Shown: positions 20,941 to 31,399 of the stretch, piece after piece
Position numbering within the stretch: the stretch's first letter is position 1
How the letters are laid out: the number at the start of each line of letters is the position of its first letter
From: Phymatolithon calcareum
Lineage: Eukaryota; Rhodophyta; Florideophyceae; Hapalidiales
Direction: 5' to 3'
NCBI GenBank assembly: GCA_977006965.1
Contig: CDRMUB010000001.1
Span: 186,001-250,000, forward strand
DNA: 64,000 nt
The notes under the pieces: generated by a model
Told to the model about the DNA's origin: nothing
Database searches by the model: none
What the model saw: the letters and a program-made list of their open reading frames with translations, nothing else
Program-made: the position numbers and the translations under genes

Positions 20941-22290
20941 CCTGGAGGCTATGGCCGCGAAGGTCAAACAGGGAAATTATTTTGAGTGATTCGGCTCCTT
21001 CTCACAAACCTTGACTTTGGCGCAAGTTTTAGAACTGTGCTCGTAACTCCTTGACTGAAACTGGTTCTTGTCCAGCAAGTCCTGCAAAATGCAGAGGGAG
21101 CAGAATCAGCGAAGCGCTTCACAATTTTCCCGTAAGGGAAATGGCCACTGTCCGCATCAGCAGTCCTGTATCTAGTTTCCCTTAATAGATCGTTATCGGT
21201 ATACGAGATCAGCTTCCTTCGAAGAACGGAATCTGATATTTCTAGACTTCTCTTGGATAGAACATGTGTCCTGGAAGAAGATTCGCACACGTCGCACTGA
21301 GGACATTTATCCAACTTAGAGCAGAGACAAGCAGTGCTTGCGTCATTAACAATTCTCAATCCGCTGTCGTCGACATGAGCTTGTGTCATGATCCCAGGCC
21401 TCAAATGAGCCTTCGCCTTCTCTTTCAATGTAATTTTCTTCCATTTTTGCATTTCGAAGGTGCTGCTCATTAAAATGAACAGCAATTCTTGCATCATGCC
21501 CATCACGTCCTGCTCTTCCGACGGCTTGTCAGAACCTAACGAGCGAACGAAGGCTTCTGGCAAGAATCACACCTCGAACGTCTTTGGCATCAATTGAAGC
21601 CATAAAATTTTCAGTGGAAACCATGACTACTGTCGATCTTGTGTGTTCACGCAACTTTTGCACACTTCGCTGCAGCTCTTGATGCTCCATTTTGCCGTAG
21701 AATTTTAAAATGTATATATTCGGAGACAGGTATATAGTCTGAAGCGAGTCTTCAAATGACGGTTTGGATCTGTAGCAGTCAAAAAGACAATTGGAAAGCG
21801 GAAAATCCTGTTCCGAACGGCTTTGCAGCCTGGCATGCAGTTTCTGAAATTGTCGAACATTGGGAACTCATGAGATTCAACAACATCGATGCGACGTGCT
21901 CAGTTCCTAGCACATGCAACACTTCTCATTGTATCCGTGAACGCTCGCCTGGAAGATCTTCTGGAGAGAAAAGTATTATTGGTTCTCTGAGACCTCATGT
22001 AAGCTTAGAGTCTGGAGCCGCTTTCTGAATTCTTGGCCAAGCTCCTTAATGGTGAGACCCACACAGCTATCATCCTCTCGAACAATATAGGGCCCAGAAC
22101 GACGGCTGTTTTTCCCAAACCATTCTCGAGAATTGCCATCGCTGTGATGCACGGCTCTTTTTCGGAGGACGCTGTCATTGGCTCCAGTTTGGGTGAGCCA
22201 AGACGTGGTGTCACGCACCGAACAATTTGTATACGCGGAGCCTGCTCCAAAAACCACCGTCTCAATGATACGGTCAAATCAGACAAGTAC
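20941..22290 (-). pseudogene. RecQ-like helicase, core to C-terminal region (H5)
   Basis: Minus-strand blocks in order are GLGKTAVVLGPILFERMIAV (Walker A, Ser replaced by Leu), the SLHEVSENQ segment, a degenerate DEAH region, the QRSVQK-like segment, then DASTACLCSKLDKCPQCDVC and SSRTHVLSKRSLEISDS. Several frameshifts and an internal deletion disable it. It stops within the SRHNA segment where LINE-A sequence begins (about 20940). Upstream of Walker A the sequence is not helicase-like (PKLEPMTASSEKEPC) and is shared with H6. Confidence 0.75.
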
Positions 22291-22424
22291 TCAATTGTAG
22301 GACTTGAAATTCTCTTTGTGGTAGCCTAAAGCTACCAAATTCGAAGCTGAAATCAATTTCTGCAACCTTTGTTTGATAGTTAACGTTATAGATTCCTTCG
22401 CAAGGAACCTATTTCATAGAGGGC

Positions 22425-23110
22425 ATGCTTGCACTCTTTGAGATAAAACTCATATTTGCACCAAAACGATCAAGGTCGGGACGGAAAGGCCCGCAAAAGT
22501 CTGAAAGAGTAAGCTTTTTTAAAAATATCTATTTCCACTGCTTTTCATTGAGTATGGGCAGAAGAATGGAGGCAACGCTAAGTACAGAGAACGTGCATTT
22601 ATGTTTGTCTTGCTTTCGGGGCAAGGACATAGAGAACGACGCTCTCGAAGTAGCAGTTATTTGATATGGGCACTCCGTGCGAGCTGCAGTAACGATCTAT
22701 GCCGGCGTTGTGGTCTCATTTAAAGGGACGAGTGGAAAGAGCACCGCTATGAGAATAAGAATGTTTTGAAAATCGTCCCATAAGAGTACCGGTATAGATA
22801 TGCCAATGTTTGAAAGAACTGCACATTACTGGTACGCTGATCTGATAGATATTAATCCATCATTTTAGAGAGTGGAAACACAAGAAAGTGATGGAAAAAG
22901 CAAGAGAGCCAGAGCTCTTAAAGAGCTTCCATTGCTCTTTAAATGAACAAGGAATGCACCAAGGCATCCGGAACTACGAGCCGTACCTTGCCAGGTGAGG
23001 TGAACTATGAAGGAGACGCATTCGATAGAACAAATCTGCATGGAGAGCCCAAACGGTATCTTCGTCATGCCATAAGCTTTTTAGGGTACTATAGAGGGTT
23101 GAAACACCCC
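22425..23110 (+). pseudogene. RecQ-like helicase middle region, inverted relative to H5 core
   Basis: Plus-strand frames give GHSVRAAVTIYAGV with SFKGTSGKSTAMRIRMF, then ARALKELPLLFK, and after a shift SRTLPGEVNYEGDAFD with EPKRYLRHAISFLGYYRGLK. These match helicase residues about 829-860, 895-906 and 918-958. The piece points away from the core at 20941-22290, so the two halves stand head to head. Stops and one duplication (MPMFERTAHYWYADL) are visible. The same arrangement recurs at 31400-33140. Confidence 0.65.
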
Positions 23111-23119
23111 TTGTTTGAA

Positions 23120-23402
23120 TGTTTTTTAAGCATCGAATAGTACAAAAATCGGCCTGTAGCCTTTTGGGGTGCTTAGGTCTCCTTTCTTGACCACTGAAAA
23201 CGTAATGGTTTATTGCACACGGCTCCGTCAGATCCTTTTCGCTGAGAAGATCGACTTGAGGACATACCGGACCCCAGTGTCCTGATTTGGCTCGTGGTTT
23301 TATTCCCACTCTTTGGTCATCTATTCGAAATCCGTTATACCTGGCCTCGAGACACAATCCCATGTCAGCGACAGGGGGTCGAGAGCTTCTTAAAAAAATC
23401 AA
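23120..23402 (-). pseudogene. LINE-B reverse transcriptase fragment
   Basis: A minus-strand frame contains VGIKPRAKSGHWGPVCPQVD, then SEKDLTEPCAINHYVFSG and QERRPKHPKRLQADF. The last block aligns, through its nucleotides, with the KKGDLSSPKNYRPI segment of the 12.1 and 25.8 kb fragments. It abuts the inverted helicase piece. Confidence 0.4.
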
Positions 23403-23759
23403 GCACTGCTCTTCTCTGTTCTGAGGTTTTTAGTTATTATCAAATACAAAGTTACTCGCTCAGGACACATACTCCATGGAAAAGAGGTCTATAGATTTCA
23501 GAATCAAATACCTTAAAGAAACAAAGCTCGTTTACTCATAATCATCAAGCTAGAATGAGCAGATACAGGCATTCTGATGGTGAGAGGGACGAAAAAAACA
23601 CGATTAAATTTTCGCAAGTGAAAATTGTGAAGCGCTTAGCGGACTGTCGTCTCGTTCATTTTTCAGGAGTGATTAAACAAAAAACTGTTCCAGCTTAGAA
23701 ATTATTGCTTCAAATCCAAGGATTTTGAGAAGAAGCTCTAGAACTTAAAAGGCTTTCGC

Positions 23760-24960
23760 TGTCTAACCTCTACAGCCGTAGGATCCTGCCACAATGCCAA
23801 CAAATTTTTGGTGCTTCGAGGTCCGTACATGGATGATATGTTGGCTAGTTTCTGTATCTGTACAATGGCAAGCGCAATCAGTTGAGCAATCACTGTAGCA
23901 AATATTGAAAACTTTGTCAATGTCAACGTATAGAAAGTTGACGTTGGCATTCCAGACGATGAGCAGGTTGAACCTATGCAGCACCGTCAAAGCTCCATAC
24001 CGCCAAATCCTGCTCACAGTGTTCATCTTTTCAAAGTGTCATCACGAAACGCCTGTTTAACGTGTACAATTGCGACCATATGCTACTCAGAAGTGCACAC
24101 AAGCTTCCATACAGCGCTATAAATATCTAAACGCTCTCTGCCGAGCTCTATCGACTAAGTTTTGCAAGGCCCTTGGGACGAAACATCTCACTGGGAGCAT
24201 CATGTCATCACGTTCCACTGCGAGCCAACTACATGAGCTTATTGTGTGCCAAGGTACACGTAAAAAGTTCTACGTCAGTTTGAGGGATGATTTTACTCTC
24301 AGTTGAGGTAACGTCGCACTCTAAAGGGAGACTTCTTATCCGCGAATTGTGAGATTGGACTTCATTCAAAGTACGATTTCAAGTTGACGAGGTCTCCCCA
24401 CGTTACGCCCGAGACCTTGCTGCGCAGACGGACTCGTATCCGAAGCATTTAAATGTAATCAAAGCACAGCGTAGAGCACCTCAGATATTCAGTACTGTCT
24501 CCAGTGTTCCGTACGCCAATGCAACTTGCGCCTGTGCGACTATAAAGTAAGTTGAATTACAAGTATATCGTCTGCAATAGTTAAGGGGCCATAAACCTTG
24601 TATCATGTCTTGCAATTATAACCCTGTTTGTAAAATTCATTGCACACAAAGCCCCTAGATCGCAGCAAGGTCTGTCTTAGATGTGGTATCGAGAACGTGC
24701 TCACGTGCTGTAATTTTTGAGTTTCAAAAGATAAAGTTGGATTCAACCTGGAAATGAAATATCTCTCTCTGATGTGATGCCTCCAGCTACAGTTGCAATG
24801 GACGAGCTGCATAGCAAGACTTCCCATCACATTCCAACTACCAGATATTTCGTGGTGCCTGCTTGCACAACCTATACCGGAATCTCTGCGCCTGATCTCG
24901 TAGCTTCTGGGGCCATTGCTGCCGAGTGAAATAGACTCAAGTGGTGCGCTAGTCACTGAA
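23760..24960 (-). repeat. Unclassified coding repeat X, copy 1
   Basis: About 1.2 kb homologous to 42415-43360 in inverted orientation. Conserved protein-level blocks on the plus strand include TQASIQRYKYLNALCRA, CQGTRKKFYVSLRDDF, and near the right end CLRCGIENVLTC and CLQLQLQWTSCIARLPITF. The other copy reads TQASIQLSEPLNALFRAP, CQGTSEKLYVRLRDDC, LFRCGIENL and CLQLQLQWASSIERLPITF. The conservation at amino-acid level says a protein was encoded, but I do not recognise its family. All copies are interrupted by stops. Confidence 0.5.
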
Positions 24961-25439
24961 ATGCGAAGACTGCTTGGGCCTCTTCACGAAAGTTTTCTTT
25001 CTTGCGTTGGACTAGAACGCTGCATGCTCTTCAGATATGTTCAAAAGTTCATTAATCTTCTGCCAAGTTCAATCACTGCTATCCGGCAGATCTGATGACT
25101 TAACTTGAACAAAGATTCCATCTCGTGCCTCTCGCTCCAGGTGATTCTCATTAATATTTTATGTACTCCCAGAGATGATTATTCTTGTAGCTGATTATTT
25201 TCTTAATCTTTGCCAACATCAGCTCGGTAGAGGTGTACTCAGGTGGCATTGATCAGTCCCGTTTGCTGAAAGAACCCTCGTCAAAAACGAAGGTGAGAGA
25301 TACACTGCCAGTACTTGAACTCGTGCTTAAGACGAAGATCGGGCATTGTACTAGAAGTGGAATGAAAAGATAAGCCGGGAGAGATTGCAGTTAACGCTCG
25401 GAAATTCCAACTGGAAGCGGACATTAGAATCTGTCAGAG

Positions 25440-25740
25440 TTTAGTTCTGCTGATAAGGTAATATGCTCTATCTGTGTCGCCATATACAAAAGAATTCTAT
25501 TCTGCTATCGCGGCAGCAGAAAGAGTTTTCTACAAGTATTTTTTCGGTAAATATGCCGAAAGCCATCGTGTCCAAATGCGAGTCTTGTGTCCGATAGAAC
25601 CTCTAAAGGTAAGATGAAGAGATGAACTGAAAAGGTTAACACAGAGACTTCTAGCATATCATATTGACTTCTCTAGCTCCTACGCTGAGTTATTTGACGA
25701 AGTAGAATTTCTTCTAAGTACAAGAGAGTCGAATATTTTT
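25440..25740 (+). pseudogene. LINE-A ORF2 fragment (post-RT region)
   Basis: The frame SAIAAAERVFYKYFFGKYAE followed by SHRVQMRVLCPIEPLK matches the complete element's SAIEVAEGLFFRYVFGKYSE and RMRVLCRLASPQ. It continues DELKRLTQRLLAYHID. Sequence upstream to about 25250 may belong to it but is too degraded to call. Confidence 0.6.
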
Positions 25741-25769
25741 CAATGCGCATACCACGACCGTCGAGCTTC

Positions 25770-26330
25770 CCAGATGGCTTAGATATATATGGTATAACGT
25801 CAACGGCTCGAGCAGCGTTTCTTATTTCTAGAGGTCCGTGAGAGTTTGTTCATGATACTGTTCAGGGTTCCAACACCCGTGCTATGCTTGGATCATTTTA
25901 ACATGAGCTAATTTGAAAATTTATGAAGCATGCGATAGTAGCAAAATCGGCCTGTAGATTTCTTTGAAGCTTTCGTTTCCTTTCTTGAATATTGGAAGAA
26001 TCACTTCCTTATTTCACTCGCTAGGCAGCACCAATCTGGACGAATTATGTTGTTGTGGCTTCCAGGAGAATATTACATTAAACTGGGTGCTGAGCATTGT
26101 TTCAGAGAAAGCCATTCTGTCGAGTTGCGAGATGCAAACTAACTAGCAGAATGCAGGATAGCTATTCCAAAAGTTCTCCGAACAAACGCGTTCTGGCTAC
26201 TCACAAAATCCTTGCTTTGTCTACTTCCCTCTCCTCATACTAATATAACTGAGATTAGAGAGAAAACGGTCCTGCGATAGCTTCCATTAGAGTACATGTG
26301 AAAATATAGTTTTCATATTTACATTTCTAA
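25770..26330 (-). pseudogene. LINE-B reverse transcriptase fragment
   Basis: The minus strand reads FSETMLSTQFNVIFSWK, then SEMKEVILPIFKKGNESFKE with IYRPILLLSH, a clear non-LTR RT finger motif. After stops it gives ARAVDVIPYIS, matching ARTIDVIPYIS at 12070. Stops and frame changes are frequent. Confidence 0.6.
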
Positions 26331-26874
26331 TCCAAGTTTCCTTAAAAGCCTCTCTGTTATACAAATATAGGAGCCAAGAGTCTAACGTTGCTTCTCATGT
26401 TAAACCAGTCCCTGTTTTTGACTGGTCTATGATTTCCACATGCAGTGAAAAAGTCCGTGCGGATTTTCTGTTTTGCTGATTTTGTCACCCAACCTGGAAA
26501 AGCAATTTCGTTCCTATGCGTTTTACTTCAATCAGCGCAATAAACGTTGCTTGCTTCGAATATGGGCAGACTGTCCTTTTAGTCCACGTAGAATATGAAC
26601 ATCCCGGACGAGAGCCCATCTAGTTTCTCGACAGCTGCACAAATCAGTTACCACTCTGCAAAATCGTCTTCTATGACGGCATGGAGTAAAACTCGAGATA
26701 CCATTCTGAGCGTACTGCACAGTACAATAAAAGAACTCTAAGCTTTTCCTCTGCCCATTTCCAGGACAGTGGTTTTTACATCTAGGTAACAACTATAATT
26801 GGAGCTATACATGCTCCATGTGAACTGAAGTACGGAACAATAAGAAGCAGCTCAGATGCCCCTCGTTACGTTTT

Positions 26875-27162
26875 CTAGGTGGCAGTGTGGGATAGCAGCA
26901 CGTCGTCGTCAGTGCAGGGCAGTCGTTTTCTCATCCCGTCCACCTCATCGGCCAGAAAAACCAAGAGCTTGAACTCTGTTGCGCTGCTGAAGAAAAAGTA
27001 GAAGGATGATAGGGAGGCATAGGCGAAGAACATGGACGCAAGAAGGGACCAGAAAGCAGAAGTGATGCGGTATACTTTGCGACTCCCACAAAGAAGCTTC
27101 AGCCCAATGGCAAACCGCCCCCCCCCTGTTGGAAATATGTCTCTTTGGAGCTTTTGTCTCAA
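26875..27162 (-). CDS. Small hydrophobic protein or exon, function unrecognised
   Basis: A 95-codon minus-strand frame. Its middle, about residues 32-62 (ITSAFWSLLASMFFAYASLS and on), is strongly hydrophobic with many Phe and would span a membrane. Its end is polar (RKRLPCTDDDVLLSHTAT). A run of eight G on the coding strand sits near the N-terminus, and an overlapping frame beginning MCIETKAPKRHISNRGG enters the same run, so the true start may lie across a frameshift or sequencing error. No family recognised; it may be a host gene remnant or exon. Confidence 0.3.
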   Translation of the reverse strand: MRQKLQRDIFPTGGGRFAIGLKLLCGSRKVYRITSAFWSLLASMFFAYASLSSFYFFFSSATEFKLLVFLADEVDGMRKRLPCTDDDVLLSHTAT

Positions 27163-27329
27163 TACACATTACCCTAAGTCATCAATCTCTAACCGTTTGT
27201 CATATCTTATGATAGAATCAATCCACTCTTTTCTTTTCATCTTTGTTGACAATGTTGCAATTCAATCAGTTTCTTGATTGTTCTTGTCTTTGTCAGTGAA
27301 ACAATCATTTCGCTCATTGATATTGACAC

Positions 27330-27613
27330 TGTTGGTTGATCAATCATTCTGTTGATTGAATCAATCACAGTCGACAATTCAATCTTTTAGTTTATTGGTG
27401 CAGTCAGGATTAGTAGTGCTGTATGCACTAGAAGCCTTATCATACTTCGATCCGAGGGCTATATAAGACCCGTATCTGAAGCCCCGACTCAATAAACCAA
27501 GGAAGACCTCACAACCAACCCAACCATCTCAACCATCTCATCCATCTCATCTATCTCATCCATCTCATCTATCTCATCCATCTGTACAATCTACCAATAA
27601 ACCTCCTTCCAAC
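27330..27613 (+). mobile_element. Candidate solo LTR
   Basis: A 284-bp stretch begins TGTTGG and ends CCAACA, the usual Ty1/copia-type LTR termini. It carries CTATATAAG near 27462-27470 as a TATA box, an AATAAA at about 27491, and a short CATCTCATC-type tandem array. No primer-binding site follows, no purine tract precedes, and the flanking five bases (GACAC and CCCCC) do not match, so a solo or rearranged LTR is only a candidate. Confidence 0.35.
27520..27583 (+). repeat. Short tandem repeat of CATCTCATC-type units
   Basis: Roughly six consecutive 10-base units built from CCATCTCAT and CTATCTCAT variants. It lies inside the candidate LTR, downstream of the TATA-like box, where a transcribed leader would be. 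Confidence 0.7.
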
Positions 27614-28095
27614 ACCCCCTAACGCCTTTGAGCGGTGTGAAAACTGACAGTAGCTACTATTGTGAAGGTTTGGAGAAGAACGAGGAGTTTTCGGAAGCCA
27701 GTTGGATGACTGAATTGGGCGGGAATGGATGTCAATGAGATTAAACTGGAAATCATGTTTTTATGGCGAGGTGGATGATATCTTCGCCAGGAGGAAATGA
27801 TTTCTACGATTAGTAAAAAAACTGTGCCATTGGTGCGTTAGAGACTTGTTCTCAGAGGGGCCTTCTTGAGAATTCACCAAAATCGCGGCATAGACCCAGT
27901 CCGAAAAGTCCTCATAACCAGTCATTATTTCGTGCACTGTTTACAAGGACGCGGCATAGGTTTTCAGTGGTTGACTGCACGGTGCAGCGATATTTCCAAA
28001 CTTTCGCTCCAGAATTTTTCACGCACTTTTGAGCAAAAATTTAAAAAACGAAATCGGAAAACAACGATTCCACTTTTGGTATTTTAGACCTCAGT

Positions 28096-29126
28096 ATGAT
28101 TTTTTCTCCGGGCGGGCTAATAGTCACACCATCCAACGTCCGATTTCTCCATCCGGGTTTCATGCAAAACACCTTCTGTGGCGGAATCTACCGTACCTGC
28201 ATCTGCTCATGGACATTCCCTGTGCCACCGCCTTGCACCGAAAACCGTCAACTACTTCCTTCCCAGAAGTGCTGGTCCATGTAAGCGACACTAAACCTGC
28301 GAACCATTCACTAAGAAGACATGCATGCTTTTCATCGAGACACTAATTTCTATCCGGGACAACGCGTCTCAAGTCTCGACCAAGTTGCATCTGCAGTACA
28401 ACAACGGCACACTAACGGGGCAATCGAAGTTGTGGAAAATGGCACCAGAGAGGCGAACCCTGCTTTGGAAATTGAACGAAGCGGTGTTAATGACATGGAG
28501 CCACTTGCAGCGCACGAAATCGGCGCGCCTACAACCCCACAAGGTCAAAACGATCAAGTAATCAATGCGCTAGAACATTTCGGAGAAGCAACGCAGCGAA
28601 TCCTGCGAAGAGCAAGCGAAAATGTTGTGCTGAAATTCTATGGACCTCACGCGACACTCTCGGGTTTAAACCCGAATGCCAGAAGCGCAATGAGCGCGTT
28701 CATGGAACTTGCTGAATCCGCAACCATTATGGAGAAGACTCGTCGTCCCCTTTCTAGAGAAAATGAAGGCGATGGGGCGACACTGTTCTCTAATGAAGGT
28801 GCGATAAAGGCAGCTCATTTCCAAGCCAGGCAGCCTTTATGCAATCGGTGTACGGAAAAGATTTGCCCGAGCCGATATGGGACTGTTGCAGGGCCATGTG
28901 CTTCGCTAACTTGGCGATGAATCCGGAAAACGTTCCAAGTCTGATGAAGACTAGATACATTTGTCTTGCTCCAGCTTTGCCCCAATATCGCGTTTCTCCT
29001 CCACAACCTTTTTCAGTCTTTTCGCTAAGTTCGAGAGCAAGTGCTTTCAGCGGAGCTCTCTGGCACTATTTGGCATACCCTGATCAGTCTTTTCCAGGGC
29101 TACGCGGCTCACTTGCCAACCAGTAA
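28096..29126 (+). pseudogene. Unrecognised protein, broken
   Basis: The frame at 28321-28920 is open for 199 codons (ALEHFGEATQRILRRASENV, then NPNARSAMSAFMELAESAT) with coding-like composition. The same frame upstream, from 28096, is also open apart from stops near 28284 and 28314. Near 28835 the coding-like signal shifts into the frame 28839-29126 (DLPEPIWDCCRAMCFANLA, then NPENVPSLMKTRYICLAP). A single-base shift would join the two. I recognise no domain. It follows the candidate LTR, so a gag-like role is possible but unsupported. Confidence 0.35.
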
Positions 29127-29129
29127 CGT

Positions 29130-30140
29130 TGCTTCGTGCTTTTGGACTGTCACTGCTGCTGTCGATACTCGAACTACGTCGGCGTAATGGAAAGCAGCTC
29201 TAGACCCGGAAGCCCTCCATAAAATGGCGTCAGGTACTGGTCGAAAGAGCTCGCTGCAATTCCATGCCAAGACCGCAAGCTTAAAAAGGCAGATACAGGT
29301 AAAACACGACTGCGGAGGGAGAAAAATCTTGCTTCTCAAACCCATACATACTGCCGTCTCTCTGCCATCTCCATGGATTCAAGAGAGAGATTATAGGAAG
29401 ATAATATTAAAAGGCGATAAGGAAAGCATGCTGAAAAAAGTCAGAAGAGCTAAAGTTGATTAAAGCACTGAACGATATGAGAGAGAATATAACGGTAAGG
29501 ATTAGAGAGAGGACACAAAAACTATTGAGATAGGTTACAAATGAGTACCAAAGATTTAATGGAAGCATCAGTTACCCCCTTCCTCTAATACGATAGGTCA
29601 TAAGCACAAGACGCAAACATGATCAAAGCTCTTACCCAGGCTCGAGACGTGAAGCAGAGCTTTTTGTATGCAGGAAAACGAATAAAAATGTATGATTGGG
29701 AACAAAACGCTGCGGTGACGCATGAATTACGAAACGATGGCTGTCCCCCAGCATTTTCGCTCTTTCGTAGCCCTATAATGTTTCTTTTTGAGTCACTGAA
29801 TCCGTCTAGCCCTTGCTCGTATGCTAGTTTAGTCATGAAACTGTCGATTGAGACGTTCTTAAGTCTAAAACTGTAAATGCTCTAGCTTCGATCTACGGGG
29901 ACCGAAGGTGTTCTGGTAGAGCTCGAGCGGGCGAGACGAATAGCTATAGCTCCGCACAGGAAGAGCTGCAAAATGGTAGTAACGAAAAACAACAGTTTAC
30001 TTGTGATATCGTCTGTGTCCCCCTGAAAACGAAGGACATGTTAGTACAACTTGCTCCTTTGACACTAGTCGGGCGCAAGTCCTAAACTTAGGCGTGAACT
30101 GGTGCCAAAACCATCTCGTGGAAGGCTAGGAGCCTTGAAT
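29130..30140. other. Stretch without a recognisable gene
   Basis: Overlapping short frames on both strands at 29585-29876 (83 and 85 codons) have no known motif. No repeat relationship to the rest of the window was noticed. Confidence 0.3.
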
Positions 30141-30146
30141 TAATGG

Positions 30147-30182
30147 CGTGTGTGAAGCGCGCTTTCGCGCGCTTCACACACG
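30147..30182. other. Perfect 16-bp hairpin with TTTC loop
   Basis: CGTGTGTGAAGCGCGC and its exact complement are separated by four bases (TTTC). The stem is GC-rich and would be very stable as DNA or RNA. It lies about 100 bp upstream of the 195-codon frame at 30286, so it could be a terminator of something to the left, a leader structure, or a remnant of a palindromic element. Confidence 0.6.
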
Positions 30183-30285
30183 ATTCGCAGAAACATAAAA
30201 ACAAGAGTATAATTGGGAGCGAAGCTTTTCGGGAAGGTGAAATGCCAGCCCCGCCGCCCCCAAAGAGTCTAGTATCAAAGATTTA

Positions 30286-30873
30286 GTGGACAATAACGAT
30301 CAAGCGAAGGCTAAGACAGATGAATCATGCGATGACGAAGATAAACCGGATGAAAAATTTTTAGAGCGCTGTTGCGAAACCATCTGTATTAATGCTGATC
30401 TAATTGTAGTGGAAGTCCGATGCACTGATTATAATGGCGCCTTGCATCGCTTCTGCGGTGCGCCGGAAAACAGTCAACAAGACTCAACATCTCGCGTCTT
30501 CATCAATTTTCTCGCTCATAGAACTAATGTGTCAGAAGGCGAAGCAACCAGAGTAGTGCAAGGGCGTACAAGCACTATTCTAGATAAGATACAGAGTAAC
30601 CCCTCCGGCTGGGTGCCCTGGATATTTGATCACTTTCGTGATGTGCTACAGTGTCTTAAATGTGAGACCTCGGTGAGACGAACGCTACAACGGAACGATT
30701 TTGTTCAAGGCACAAAGATGTCGAAGTGTAGACCACTTCTTAGAGTGTTCTGCAACATCTGTGAGTCGATTACAAGTTCAAATCAGCTTATTATTTGCGA
30801 AAGGTGGTTTGTAGGCCATTTTCCGAGAAACACACAGAAGCTAGTCGAAGAAATGGGCAGCCAAGGATCATAA
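30286..30873 (+). CDS. Unrecognised 195-residue protein
   Basis: Intact frame from MDNNDQAKAKTDESCDDED to a TAA. The N-terminus is acidic. The centre has a possible globular region (VPWIFDHFRDVLQCLKCETS). The C-terminus is Cys-containing (CRPLLRVFCNICESI) and ends ICERWFVGHFPRNTQKLVEE. That last block recurs at 52540 and, frame-shifted, at 18600, so the gene is part of a repeat. After the stop, in a shifted frame, RTLKRILKKSIWNSAEELDV with ARAIDLI resembles a LINE-B segment (RTLNSILKKQKRAS, then VARTIDVI), which hints at a non-LTR element ORF. No domain is recognised with certainty. Confidence 0.45.
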   Translation: MDNNDQAKAKTDESCDDEDKPDEKFLERCCETICINADLIVVEVRCTDYNGALHRFCGAPENSQQDSTSRVFINFLAHRTNVSEGEATRVVQGRTSTILDKIQSNPSGWVPWIFDHFRDVLQCLKCETSVRRTLQRNDFVQGTKMSKCRPLLRVFCNICESITSSNQLIICERWFVGHFPRNTQKLVEEMGSQGS

Positions 30874-31399
30874 GCATATCGAACTCTCAAGAGAATCTTG
30901 AAGAAGTCTATATGGAACTCGGCAGAAGAGCTGGACGTGGCCAGAGCAATTGACCTGATACAAAGTAATTTAGATTAACGAAGGTGAATTTGCATTGCTA
31001 ATAGATATGCATAGAAAGGTGCTGACTTTCCTCTCATTGGGACAAATGGTACATTATCAATAATTCCATTTAATTATGTATATTCAACCAAGAGTCGATT
31101 TCGCAATGAAAGTGTAAACAATTGCGAGAGGAAAGTTAGACGGGGACAATCACAGGGCTGTTGTCATGCAATATTTTCGGGACAGCGGCGTTTCGAGCTC
31201 GTATGAAACCAAAATGGGAAATTGGAAACGTTTCAAATGAGAGGTAGAGCAATGGAAAAATTGTTGTACGTAGAGAGCGAGCATCGGTTAAAGCCGATGC
31301 ATCGGTCGTTCTCTTTCCTAGAAACATCTTCTGGAGAGAAATAACTAAAATTGGATGTAGTGCACAAATCTTTGCGCCATAATGGGCGAGTCAACTTTT

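Noticed and set aside
22005-22286. A short helicase isoform with its own N-terminus starting MSDL
   Set aside because: The resemblance to MSDL in the long protein is four residues, the frame soon breaks, and the inverted middle region explains the altered upstream sequence better.
27520-27583. CRISPR-like array
   Set aside because: The units are contiguous 10-base repeats with no spacers, in a eukaryotic context. It is a simple tandem repeat.
29585-29876. Overlapping 83- and 85-codon frames as genes
   Set aside because: They are open on both strands over the same bases, with no domain and no conservation visible in the window.
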